Shown piece by piece: positions 26,123 through 34,673 of a stretch of DNA of 59,658 nt; the stretch's first letter is position 1, and each line of letters opens with the position of its first letter. The position numbers were made by a program, and so were the translations under genes. The notes under the pieces were generated by a model. It was given only the letters and a program-made list of their open reading frames with translations, was not told the origin of the DNA and ran no database searches. The DNA comes from Hellea sp964472905 (lineage in GTDB: Bacteria > Pseudomonadota > Alphaproteobacteria > Caulobacterales > Maricaulaceae). Location: contig CAYYMI010000009.1 in the NCBI GenBank assembly GCA_964472905.1, positions 1 to 59,658 of the forward strand, in the 5' to 3' direction.

Positions 26123-26566
26123 TTACCGCAATATGCCTTTAGTACTCATATTTCGAGCGAACCATAATAGGAATACGGCGATTATAATAACCATTGGCAC
26201 CATGATTTTATCAAAATCGAGCATATATTTTGAGGCGTCAGATAAGAAAAATCCCCAAAGATTTTGCAAAAGCACACCCAATAATGACACAATAAATAGC
26301 CACTTGGCCCAAGACCTACGCAACAATAAAGCTATACACCCAATCGTCCCGCCAAAGACAGCAATGGCAAAGGCTGCAGTTGCCCAGGCTGGGCGGCCCA
26401 ACATAACGCGTCCACCCTCTTCGCCATAGGCTTCTATAATTAGGGCTTCCCCGCCAAAAGCGCCCCCAAGATAGGCCATAACGCCCATAAGATTCCAAAG
26501 TAAGGCTAAAATTGCGACGACCCAAAACCACCAAGGGGTTTTAGCCTGCCCTATATATTCCACCAT
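26123..26566 (-). CDS. 4-TM membrane protein, paralogue of the previous gene
   Basis: 147 aa. TM segments: PWWFWVVAILALLWNLMGVM, ATAAFAIAVFGGTIGCIALLL, LFIVSLLGVLLQNLWGFF and IMVPMVIIIAVFLLWFARNM. The loop between TM1 and TM2 (about 40 residues) is periplasmic by the positive-inside rule. About a third of positions match the neighbouring paralogue by eye. It starts 74 nt after sucB ends, on the same strand, so readthrough from the sucAB transcript is possible. No known activity. Confidence 0.72.
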   Translation of the reverse strand: MVEYIGQAKTPWWFWVVAILALLWNLMGVMAYLGGAFGGEALIIEAYGEEGGRVMLGRPAWATAAFAIAVFGGTIGCIALLLRRSWAKWLFIVSLLGVLLQNLWGFFLSDASKYMLDFDKIMVPMVIIIAVFLLWFARNMSTKGILR

Positions 26567-26639
26567 TTATCCTCCCCAGAGATTAGGGAATGTATTACGA
26601 GAGATGGTGATCAATTGTCCAGAGGGCTAAAGTTGTGAT

Positions 26640-28124
26640 TTAAAGATCGAGAAGCAGACGCTCTGGGTCTTCAAGACACTCTTTGACGCGCACCAAGAAC
26701 GTCACAGCTTCTTTTCCATCAACAATTCGGTGATCGTAGGAAAGCGCTAAATACATCATGGGCCGGATAACAATTTTATCATCAATAACAACAGGACGCT
26801 TTTCAATTTTGTGCATTCCCAAAATGCCGACTTGTGGAGGATTAAGAATAGGCGAACTCATGAGCGAGCCATAAACGCCGCCATTTGATATGGTAAAGGT
26901 TCCGCCCATCATGTCATCCATGGAGAGTTGACCTTCGCGCGCTTTGGCGCCGAGAGCTCCTATTCCCTTTTCAATACCGCCGAGTGAAAGTTCATCACAT
27001 CCACGAAGCACTGGCACAACAAGTCCTTTCGGCGTTCCGACAGCGATACTGATGTCGTAATAATTTTTGAAGATAATATCCGTTCCATCAATTTCTGCAT
27101 TGACTGACGGCACATCTTTAAGCGCTTGAACACAGGCTTTGACGAAAAAGCTCATAAACCCAAGTTTAACGCCATGCTTCTTAATGAAAAGCTCTTTATA
27201 TTGCTTACGCATTGCCATGATGTGACTCATATCGGCTTCATTATAAGTCGTGAGCATAGCAGCCGTGTTTTGTGCATCTTTCAAACGTCGAGCGATGGTC
27301 TGGCGAATACGCGACATGCGTACGCGTTCTTCGCGAGGACCAAGATCGCGAGGCGCTGAGACAGGCGCGGTGGGCGCTTTGACAACAGGGGCTGGATTAT
27401 CTTTCGCGGCTAAAGCATCACCTTTTGTAATACGGCCATCTTTACCAGTTCCAGAAATCGATGCGGCATCAAGATTATTTTCTTTAATCACCCGATCTGC
27501 GCTTGGCATAGGTGGTTTACCTGACGGCGCGCTGGACGCTGGTGTAGGCGCAGGAGCTGGCTTCGCGGCAGCCGTTCCACTAGAAGCACCTGCCATCAAT
27601 GTCGCGATTGTCTGGCCAACTGTCGCAACATCGCCTTCCGCAACGAGATGATCGCCCATGACGCCAGATTCAGGCGCAACTAATTCTTGAGACGCTTTAT
27701 CAGTTTCTAATTCAACAATGGCTTCATCTTTGGCAACCACGTCACCAGGTTGTTTCATCCAAACTGCAATCGTGACTTCGGAAACGGATTCCCCAACATT
27801 GGGAACATCGATATTTAAAGATTGACCACCTGAGGTAGCGGCTTCTTTTTTCGCTGCTTTTTTACTTGAGCTTTTCTTAGCCGCTCCAGCGCCGTTCCCT
27901 AATTTAGCGATTAACTGCCCAATCGTCGCAACATCACCTTCAGCGACGAGGATTTCGTCTAATGTCCCATCTTCGGGAGATACCAATTCCTGAGACGCTT
28001 TATCTGTTTCAAGCTCAACGATGGGTTCATCTTTTTTAACAGCGTCACCAACTTGCTTGAACCATTGGGCAATGGTCACTTCGGAAACACTTTCGCCTAC
28101 ATTTGGAATCGTAATATCAGTCAT
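26640..28124 (-). CDS. sucB: 2-oxoglutarate dehydrogenase E2 (dihydrolipoyl succinyltransferase), two lipoyl domains
   Basis: 494 aa, longer than the usual roughly 400-420. Two lipoyl domains lie in tandem: lipoyl lysines K42 and K143 sit in the same ELETDKASQE. A Lys/Ala linker separates them and an Ala/Pro linker follows. Then come the E1/E3-binding domain (about 205-240, PSADRVIKENNLDAASISG) and the catalytic core with LSYDHRIVDGKEAV near the C-terminus. It transfers succinyl groups to CoA within the TCA cycle complex. It starts 26 nt after the sucA stop. Confidence 0.96.
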   Translation of the reverse strand: MTDITIPNVGESVSEVTIAQWFKQVGDAVKKDEPIVELETDKASQELVSPEDGTLDEILVAEGDVATIGQLIAKLGNGAGAAKKSSSKKAAKKEAATSGGQSLNIDVPNVGESVSEVTIAVWMKQPGDVVAKDEAIVELETDKASQELVAPESGVMGDHLVAEGDVATVGQTIATLMAGASSGTAAAKPAPAPTPASSAPSGKPPMPSADRVIKENNLDAASISGTGKDGRITKGDALAAKDNPAPVVKAPTAPVSAPRDLGPREERVRMSRIRQTIARRLKDAQNTAAMLTTYNEADMSHIMAMRKQYKELFIKKHGVKLGFMSFFVKACVQALKDVPSVNAEIDGTDIIFKNYYDISIAVGTPKGLVVPVLRGCDELSLGGIEKGIGALGAKAREGQLSMDDMMGGTFTISNGGVYGSLMSSPILNPPQVGILGMHKIEKRPVVIDDKIVIRPMMYLALSYDHRIVDGKEAVTFLVRVKECLEDPERLLLDL

Positions 28125-28150
28125 GTCATCTACTTTATGATCATTTAGTT

Positions 28151-31138
28151 TTAAGCAAAGGCATCATCGATGATGGCTTGCTGTTCTTTTTTATGTTTAG
28201 AGGAAATACCTGTCGCCGTCGAGGCTGCAGCTGGACGGCCCACATAACGTGGACGCGTATGTTTCGCCTTGATTTTAATAAGGCTTTCTTCCAGATATGG
28301 ATTAATAAAAGCCCAAGTCCCCATATTTTTCGGCTCTTCCTGGCACCAGACCATATCAGCATTTTTAAACCGCTTAAGCTCGGTCTGCATCGCGCTATCC
28401 GGATATGGATAGAGCTGTTCTATGCGCAATAAATACACATCATTGCGGCCCAATTTTTCGCGCGCTTCAAAGAGGTCATAATAGACTTTGCCAGAACAGA
28501 TAATGACACGCTTAATTTCTTTATCTGCGAGTAGTTTAATCTGTGTGACTTCAGGGCGGTATTCGGCATCATCCCAGAGTAATCTATGGAATTCAGAGCC
28601 TTCTCCCATTTCGGCAAATGTTGAGACACATAATTTATGTCTTAACAAGCTTTTGGGGCTCATATTGATTAGCGGCTTACGGAAATCACGTTTGACCTGA
28701 CGGCGTAGGGCGTGGAAATAATTGGCGGGTGTCGTGATATTTGTCACTTGCATATTATCTTCGGCGCACATTTGAAGGTATCTCTCCAAACGAGCTGAAC
28801 TATGCTCAGGCCCCTGCCCTTCGTAACCATGCGGCAATAGCATGACGAGCCCTGACATACGAAGCCATTTTTGTTCGGCCGATGAAATAAACTGATCGAC
28901 CATAACCTGCGCGCCATTGGCAAAATCACCAAATTGCGCTTCCCATATCGTCAGGGCATGCGGCGCGGCTCCTGAGAAGCCATATTCAAATCCGAGAACA
29001 GCTTCTTCAGACAAATGTGAATTTAAGACCTGATAATATTCCTGATCAGCTGACAGATTATTAAGCGGTGTGTATTTATGCTCATCAACTTGATCAACAA
29101 AGTTGGATTGACGCTGGGAAAATGTTCCGCGTTCAGAGTCTTGTCCAGACAAACGCACAGGATGACCTTCGGTAATTAAAGTCCCAAAAGCAAGATGTTC
29201 AGCCAGACCCCAATCTATGTTTTCTCCCGAAGCGATTTTTTCAGCCCGCGCTTTTATAATGCGCTTCAACGTAGGGTGAATATTAACCGAATTTGGGATT
29301 GTCGTAATTTTTTCGCCAATGGCTTTGAGAACTTTGATATCAACATCTGTATCCCCTTGGCGCTTACCGTCCTTTTCATCAGGTAGTGAAAGACCTTGCC
29401 AAACACCTTGCAACCAATCGGGCTGCTTCGTTTCATAGGACTTGGCTTTATCAAACTCCTTATCAAGGAAATCATAAAACGTTTCGACGTCCTTATCATG
29501 CTGCTCTTGAGTGATGTCGCCCTGGGCGATTAAGCGCTTAGCGTAAATTTCGCGGGTCGTTTGTTTTCCGCCAATGGCCTTATACATAAGAGGCTGAGTA
29601 AATGAGGGGTCATCCCCTTCATTATGGCCGTAACGGCGATAGCAAATTATGTCGAGGACGACGTCTTTCCCAAATTTCTGGCGATATTCAGTCGCCACAC
29701 GTGCGGCAAAAACCACAGCTTCTGGATCATCGCCATTCACATGAAACACTGGCGCTTCGACCATGAAGGCCACGTCTGAACAATATTGTCCCGAGCGATA
29801 TTCTTTGGGTGTCGTCGTAAATCCAATCTGATTATTGACAACAACATGTAAAGTTCCACCTGTCCTGTAACCAACGAGCTGGCTCATCTGGAAACATTCC
29901 ATGACCACGCCCTGCCCTGCAAAGGCACTATCACCGTGAAGTATAACCGCCATAACTTGTTCGGGGTTATGAGATTGATAAGTCCCAGAGGCCATTTGCT
30001 GTTTCGCGCGGGCTTTCCCCATAACAACAGGCGCAACGACTTCAAGATGAGATGGATTGGGCGCAAGTGAGAGATGCACACTATTACCGTCAAATTCTCG
30101 GTCATCGGATACACCCAAATGATACTTCACATCACCCGAGCCAAAATCATCTGCCCCAGCCGCAACGCCGCCGAGGAATTCATAAAAAATAGCAGAATAT
30201 GGCTTTTGCATAACCGCTGCCATTACGTTTAAACGTCCACGGTGCGGCATTCCGAAGTTAATATCTTTCAGGCCAAGCTGACCGCCGCGTTTAATAATTT
30301 GCTCGAGTGCAGGCAGCAAACTCTCAGCGCCATCAATCCCGAAACGTTTCGTGCCCGGATAGCGCTTATGAATAAGCTGTTCAAAGGCTTCGCCCTCAAT
30401 TAATTTTTGTAAAATAGAAAGGCGGCCCTGTTTCGTAAAACTAATGGATTTATCAGGACCTTCGATACGTTGTTGCAACCAGCTTTTTTCTTCAGGGTCA
30501 GAGACATGCATGAACTGAATACCAAAGGTCGAGCAATAGGTACGACGGACAATTTCCAAAATGCGATTAAGTGAGGCGGTCTGAAGTCCAAGAACGCCGT
30601 CGATAAAAATTTCACGGTCCATATCTTCGGGCTTAAAGCCATAGGATGCCGGATCTAATTCTGGATGAGGCTCATTTTCCTGAAGGCCAAGAGGGTCAAG
30701 ATTGGCTATCATATGCCCGCGCATGCGATAGGCCCGAATAAGCATCAGAGCGCGTAAACTATCTTTGGTCGCTTGCTGTATTTCATCAGCCGTCGCCCCG
30801 CCCATACGCGCAGAAACTTTCTTTTCAACGGCTAAGTCTTGTTCAGGTCCCCAATCTCCCGTGAGGGCTGAGGTGAGCTCACCATTAGGGTCTGGTGGCC
30901 AAGCGGCGCGTTTCCATGATGGGCCGTCCGCATTCTTTTTAGCGTTCGCAACCTCTTCGCCGATGCTCGCAAAATAAGCTTGCCAACTCGGATCAACACT
31001 GTTTGGATTGGCAGCATATTGCGCTTGGATTTGCTCAATATAGCTTGCATTCGCGCCGTCCAAAAACAGCGTATCAATCATGGATTGATTATAATCAGAG
31101 CGCGGTTTACTGCCTGACGTGGCCTTTGGGTCAGCCAT
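28151..31138 (-). CDS. sucA: 2-oxoglutarate dehydrogenase E1
   Basis: 995 aa, full length. The N-terminal arm contains DTLFLDGANASYIEQIQAQY, which docks to E2. TPP-enzyme motifs are present: INFGMPHRGRLNVMAAVM, ILHGDSAFAGQGVVMECF and VVNNQIGFTT, and later LGFEYGFSGAAPHALTIWEA and LPHGYEGQGPEHSSARLER. It decarboxylates 2-oxoglutarate with thiamine diphosphate and passes the succinyl group to the lipoyl arms of SucB. It lies between sucD (28 nt) and sucB (26 nt), so one transcript sucC-D-A-B is likely. Confidence 0.97.
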   Translation of the reverse strand: MADPKATSGSKPRSDYNQSMIDTLFLDGANASYIEQIQAQYAANPNSVDPSWQAYFASIGEEVANAKKNADGPSWKRAAWPPDPNGELTSALTGDWGPEQDLAVEKKVSARMGGATADEIQQATKDSLRALMLIRAYRMRGHMIANLDPLGLQENEPHPELDPASYGFKPEDMDREIFIDGVLGLQTASLNRILEIVRRTYCSTFGIQFMHVSDPEEKSWLQQRIEGPDKSISFTKQGRLSILQKLIEGEAFEQLIHKRYPGTKRFGIDGAESLLPALEQIIKRGGQLGLKDINFGMPHRGRLNVMAAVMQKPYSAIFYEFLGGVAAGADDFGSGDVKYHLGVSDDREFDGNSVHLSLAPNPSHLEVVAPVVMGKARAKQQMASGTYQSHNPEQVMAVILHGDSAFAGQGVVMECFQMSQLVGYRTGGTLHVVVNNQIGFTTTPKEYRSGQYCSDVAFMVEAPVFHVNGDDPEAVVFAARVATEYRQKFGKDVVLDIICYRRYGHNEGDDPSFTQPLMYKAIGGKQTTREIYAKRLIAQGDITQEQHDKDVETFYDFLDKEFDKAKSYETKQPDWLQGVWQGLSLPDEKDGKRQGDTDVDIKVLKAIGEKITTIPNSVNIHPTLKRIIKARAEKIASGENIDWGLAEHLAFGTLITEGHPVRLSGQDSERGTFSQRQSNFVDQVDEHKYTPLNNLSADQEYYQVLNSHLSEEAVLGFEYGFSGAAPHALTIWEAQFGDFANGAQVMVDQFISSAEQKWLRMSGLVMLLPHGYEGQGPEHSSARLERYLQMCAEDNMQVTNITTPANYFHALRRQVKRDFRKPLINMSPKSLLRHKLCVSTFAEMGEGSEFHRLLWDDAEYRPEVTQIKLLADKEIKRVIICSGKVYYDLFEAREKLGRNDVYLLRIEQLYPYPDSAMQTELKRFKNADMVWCQEEPKNMGTWAFINPYLEESLIKIKAKHTRPRYVGRPAAASTATGISSKHKKEQQAIIDDAFA

Positions 31139-31166
31139 ATATGAGCCTTTCAGCTAGGGCCTCAAG

Positions 31167-32054
31167 TTATCCCTTGAGGACGTCCATCATTGTCACGCCC
31201 AATTTAGCCGGGCTGTCGGAAACGCGGATGCCCGCTTTTTCCATTGCCGCTATCTTATCCTCAGCACCGCCCTTTCCGCCAGACACAATTGCGCCAGCAT
31301 GGCCCATTGTACGGCCCGGAGGCGCTGTACGCCCCGCAATGAAGCCAACCATCGGCTTTTTGATGCCTTTTTTAGCCATATGCGCAACAAATTCTGCCGC
31401 TTCTTCCTCGGCAGAGCCGCCAATTTCGCCGATCATGATAATTTGCTTCGTGTCATCATCATTAAGGAAGAGATCGAGACAATCGATAAAGTTGGTCCCA
31501 TTAATCGGGTCGCCGCCAATCCCAATCGCCGTTGTTTGGCCAAGACCAACTTGAGTGGTCTGGAATACCGCTTCGTAAGTCAGCGTACCAGAGCGAGAGA
31601 CCACGCCGCAAGTTCCCTTTTTGAAAATCTTACCCGGCATAATTCCGATTTTACATTCTTCTGGGGTTAAAACGCCCGGACAGTTCGGCCCTATAAGGCG
31701 AGATTTAGAGCCTTGCAGAGCGCGCTTTACTGGGATCATATCACGCACGGGTATACCTTCCGTAATCGCGATAATTAGCTCCATCTCGGCATCAATAGCT
31801 TCAAGGATTGAATCCGCTGCGAAGGGCGGCGGAACGTAAATCACAGACGCCGTTGCGCCAGTAGCATGTTTGGCTTCGTGTACTGTGTCAAAATTTGGCA
31901 GGCCAATATGCGTTGTTCCGCCTTTACCCGGCGTAACACCTGCAACCATTTTTGTTCCGTGATAAGCTATGGCCTGTTCCGTATGGAACGTCCCGGTTTT
32001 ACCCGTCATGCCCTGTGTGATAATTTTCGTGTCTTTGTTTATTAATACTGACAT
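31167..32054 (-). CDS. sucD: Succinyl-CoA synthetase alpha subunit
   Basis: 295 aa. CoA-binding Rossmann start (GMTGKTGTFHTEQAIAYHG, GVTPGKGGTTH), RLIGPNCPGVLTPEECKIGI, and the phospho-histidine segment GRTAPPGRTMGHAGAIVSGG with the active His. It forms the CoA/phosphoenzyme half of succinyl-CoA synthetase, giving ATP or GTP in the TCA cycle. It starts 4 nt after the sucC stop, so the subunits are coupled. Confidence 0.97.
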   Translation of the reverse strand: MSVLINKDTKIITQGMTGKTGTFHTEQAIAYHGTKMVAGVTPGKGGTTHIGLPNFDTVHEAKHATGATASVIYVPPPFAADSILEAIDAEMELIIAITEGIPVRDMIPVKRALQGSKSRLIGPNCPGVLTPEECKIGIMPGKIFKKGTCGVVSRSGTLTYEAVFQTTQVGLGQTTAIGIGGDPINGTNFIDCLDLFLNDDDTKQIIMIGEIGGSAEEEAAEFVAHMAKKGIKKPMVGFIAGRTAPPGRTMGHAGAIVSGGKGGAEDKIAAMEKAGIRVSDSPAKLGVTMMDVLKG

Positions 32055-32058
32055 GAGC

Positions 32059-33393
32059 TTAAGCCTGCTTATCTAATATTTTTTGAACGGTATCGGCTTT
32101 CAAATCATCGACTGAGGCCTCAATACCCATTGAATTCGCTAAAGCGACAACGTCTTTTTCGAGCATTTTACTCAGTTCAGATTTGCTGTAAGTCTTTGAT
32201 GACGAGCCAACAGCAGCCACAATTTTCTGCGCCGCATCATCGAGATCATCTGCCGCAATCACATTCAAACCGCTTTCATTGATGATTTTTTTACCTGCTT
32301 CGACATTTGTACCTTCCAGACGGACGACAAGCGGGACTTCGAGGCCGACTTCTTTAACCGCGTCAACAGTACCTTGCGCGATAACATCACACTTCATGAT
32401 GCCGCCAAAAATGTTGATAAGGATGCCTTCAACTTTGGCGTCAGACGTTAGAATTTTAAACGCCGCGACGATATTTTCTTTCGTCGCGCCGCCGCCAACA
32501 TCGAGGAAGTTAGCTGGTTCCGCGCCATAAAGCTTGATGATATCCATAGTCGACATCGCAAGACCTGCGCCATTGACCATACAGCCAATATTACCATCCA
32601 GCGCCACATATGAGAGATCATATTTCGCCGCTTCAATTTCTTTTGCGTCTTCTTCTGTTTCGTCACGAAGTTCCATCACATCAGGATGGCGATAAAGAGC
32701 GTTACCATCAAAGCTGATTTTTGCGTCAAGACAATGCAAACGCTTATCTTCGGTCACGATGAGAGGATTAATCTCTAACATGCTCATATCTTTGGCCAAG
32801 AACCCGTTATAAAGTGTACGCCCGAGCTTAGCGCATTGTTTTGCAAGGTCGCCTGACAAATCAAATGCTTTGGCCAGCGCGCGGCCATGATGAGGCATAA
32901 AGCCTGTCGCAGGGTCAACGTCAAAATTGATGACTTTTTCTGGCGTGTCATGCGCAACAGCTTCAATATCCATACCGCCTTCTGTTGAAGCAATGAATGA
33001 AACTCGCGATGTATCGCGATTAATAATGATAGAGAGGTAAAGCTCTGTCTCGATGTCAGAACCATCTTCGATATATAGACGATTGACTTGCTTACCGCCC
33101 TCACCCGTCTGGGCGGTGACTAGAAATTCGCCGAGCATTTCTTCGGCGTTTTTGACAACCTCATCGACAGAAAAGGCTAAACGAACACCGCCTTTGGCAT
33201 CTTTTGGGGCGCCAATAAATGTCCCTTTGCCGCGGCCACCTGCATGGATTTGAGATTTCACCACCCATAATGGACCGCCTAATTCTTCGGCAGCAGCTTT
33301 GGCTTCTGCGGCTTTAAAAATGGCAATGCCTTTGGACACTGGCGCGCCAATTTCTTTAAGGACAGCTTTGCCCTGATATTCGTGTATATTCAT
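32059..33393 (-). CDS. sucC: Succinyl-CoA synthetase beta subunit
   Basis: 444 aa from ATG 33393 (MNIHEYQGKAVLKEIG), the universal SucC start; 14 more codons upstream are open but lack homology. It is somewhat longer than the common 390-400 aa: the last 50 residues (SSKTYSKSELSKMLEKDVV ... VQKILDKQA) form an extra helical tail. ATP-grasp motifs: WVVKSQIHAGGRGKGTFIG, MLEINPLIVTED, GNIGCMVNGAGLAMSTMDI and FLDVGGGATKE. First gene of the sucCDAB unit; the 230-nt leader contains two hairpins. Confidence 0.95.
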   Translation of the reverse strand: MNIHEYQGKAVLKEIGAPVSKGIAIFKAAEAKAAAEELGGPLWVVKSQIHAGGRGKGTFIGAPKDAKGGVRLAFSVDEVVKNAEEMLGEFLVTAQTGEGGKQVNRLYIEDGSDIETELYLSIIINRDTSRVSFIASTEGGMDIEAVAHDTPEKVINFDVDPATGFMPHHGRALAKAFDLSGDLAKQCAKLGRTLYNGFLAKDMSMLEINPLIVTEDKRLHCLDAKISFDGNALYRHPDVMELRDETEEDAKEIEAAKYDLSYVALDGNIGCMVNGAGLAMSTMDIIKLYGAEPANFLDVGGGATKENIVAAFKILTSDAKVEGILINIFGGIMKCDVIAQGTVDAVKEVGLEVPLVVRLEGTNVEAGKKIINESGLNVIAADDLDDAAQKIVAAVGSSSKTYSKSELSKMLEKDVVALANSMGIEASVDDLKADTVQKILDKQA

Positions 33394-33425
33394 GAAAAAG
33401 GTCCGTCGTTGTTCACTCGCTAAAA

Positions 33426-33446
33426 GAGGCCCCACAATGGAGCCTC
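33426..33446 (-). promoter_or_regulatory. Terminator-like hairpin in the sucC leader
   Basis: On the minus strand GAGGCTCCA-TTG-TGGGGCCTC, a 9-bp stem with one G-U pair, followed by TTTTAG. It lies 33 nt before the sucC start codon. A hairpin with a short U-run inside a leader could act as an attenuator, or could simply end upstream transcription. Position is certain, role is not. Confidence 0.45.
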
Positions 33447-33540
33447 GGACTTATGGAGACTATAAGCAGAGTATATATGAGTCGCAACAGGTGAAGCGTG
33501 CTTTTTTACCTAAAAAACAGCACAAAAATTGGGCGAGGAG

Positions 33541-33560
33541 AAGCCGACATAGCTCGGCTT
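33541..33560. promoter_or_regulatory. Perfect 7-bp hairpin between the thioesterase gene and sucC
   Basis: AAGCCGA-CATAGC-TCGGCTT, without a T-run on either strand. It lies about 66 nt past the thioesterase stop and 148 nt before sucC. It may stabilise the 3' end of the GNAT-thioesterase transcript or belong to the sucC leader. Confidence 0.35.
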
Positions 33561-33626
33561 GCTTCAGTGGCGCGTAAAGCAACTTGCAATGCTATTTCAA
33601 CAAAACAGAAGCTCATCTCCCCACTC

Positions 33627-34067
33627 TTACTCTCTAAACTTAATCCGTTTTAGGGTCGCCGAATAATTCAGGCAAGGTTTTCCGTCTGCGCTCAACATTC
33701 CTCTCACAAATATGAGCGATCCCCCTTCTCTTAAAACCTCACCCCGCGCTTCTATAAGTTGTCCAAGCTTTGCGCCTGATAAAAATTCGGATGTAAAGGC
33801 GACTGTCAGGCCATATTCTCCGTCTTTAAACGCATCTTGCGCAATGCAAAATAGCGAAAAATCTGCAAAGGTCATTAAGCATCCACCATGCACAACATGA
33901 CCTTGATTCATGTGCTTAGCTTGCGCTCGAAAAGCCGCAACCTCGCCCTCATCATCTGTTCGGAAATAAAAAGGCCCAGCCGCGTCATGCTCAAAGGCTT
34001 CAGACGTCCATGTTTGCCAGCCTTTAAATTCTCCTTCGGTGACGATATCAGGTTTCATTTCACTCAT
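33627..34067 (-). CDS. PaaI/YdiI-type hotdog thioesterase
   Basis: 146 aa. The hotdog helix motif is HMNQGHVVHGGCLMTFADFSL (split at HGG), followed by YGLTVAFTSEFLSGAKLGQL and EVLREGGSLIFVRGML. This is the HGG-motif PaaI group of acyl-CoA thioesterases, cytoplasmic homotetramers. Asp in FADFSL is in the place of the catalytic acid. It starts 5 nt after the GNAT gene and is probably translated with it. The acyl substrate cannot be told. Confidence 0.82.
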   Translation of the reverse strand: MSEMKPDIVTEGEFKGWQTWTSEAFEHDAAGPFYFRTDDEGEVAAFRAQAKHMNQGHVVHGGCLMTFADFSLFCIAQDAFKDGEYGLTVAFTSEFLSGAKLGQLIEARGEVLREGGSLIFVRGMLSADGKPCLNYSATLKRIKFRE

Positions 34068-34072
34068 ATAGC

Positions 34073-34591
34073 CTAGTGGTCCTGTCCATAAACATAATGG
34101 GGGTCGTCAGAAATCGCGGGAATGTTGTCGACGTGATATAGCAGTTTTGATCCTAAAGCTTCGGCGGTTCTAATACTAGGTTCATTATCAAGGGAAATGG
34201 TGTGGACTACTCTTGGCCACCCCAACACATTAAAGGCATAATCTATACAGGCGCGTCCGGCCTCGGTCGCATAGCCTTTTTGCCAATGGGCCTGATGAAT
34301 TGTCCAGCCCACTTCTGGCTCTGGCCATCCTTCAGGGTTCCAATGCCCCACACGGCCAACCCAATCCTCTGATGCTTTATCAATAACTGAATAAAAGCTA
34401 TATCCATGGATAGATTGATGGCCAATGACGGTTGCCATATGCCGCCATGCTTGCGCGCGGGTCATGCCCGGTCCGCCGCCAAGACCTCGCATAACTTCTG
34501 GGTCAGCAAAACACTCCGCCCAAGCCTCAAAGTCTTTGGCGGGATCAACATGGCGAAGAATCAAGCGGGGTGTTTCAAGAACAATAGACAT
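34073..34591 (-). CDS. GNAT N-acetyltransferase (RimJ/RimL type)
   Basis: 172 aa. RimJ/L-like start LETPRLILRHVDPAKDFEAWAE, then WVGRVGHWNPEGWPEPEVGW, AHWQKGYATEAGRACIDYAF (the acetyl-CoA R/QxxGxG/A loop appears as QKGYATE) and TISLDNEPSIRTAEALGSKL. Such enzymes acetylate protein N-termini, antibiotics or small amines; the acceptor here is unknown. First gene of a two-gene unit with the thioesterase, after the mdh terminator. Confidence 0.85.
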   Translation of the reverse strand: MSIVLETPRLILRHVDPAKDFEAWAECFADPEVMRGLGGGPGMTRAQAWRHMATVIGHQSIHGYSFYSVIDKASEDWVGRVGHWNPEGWPEPEVGWTIHQAHWQKGYATEAGRACIDYAFNVLGWPRVVHTISLDNEPSIRTAEALGSKLLYHVDNIPAISDDPHYVYGQDH

Positions 34592-34624
34592 CCGTTTCCT
34601 TTAAAGATCACCATAAAATTGGCA

Positions 34625-34652
34625 TAAAAAAACCCGACTTAAAAGCCGGGTC
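34625..34652 (-). terminator. Rho-independent terminator of mdh
   Basis: The minus strand reads GACCCGGC-TTTTAA-GTCGGGTTTTTTT; ACCCG/CGGGT and flanking pairs make the stem, and seven Ts follow. It lies 22 nt after the mdh stop, separating mdh from the GNAT gene. Confidence 0.88.
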
Positions 34653-34673
34653 CTAAAATAATATTTCTTGCAT

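Noticed and set aside
33394..33626. Known riboswitch before sucC
   Set aside because: Hairpins exist, but no conserved core of SAM, SAH, glycine or other riboswitches could be recognised.
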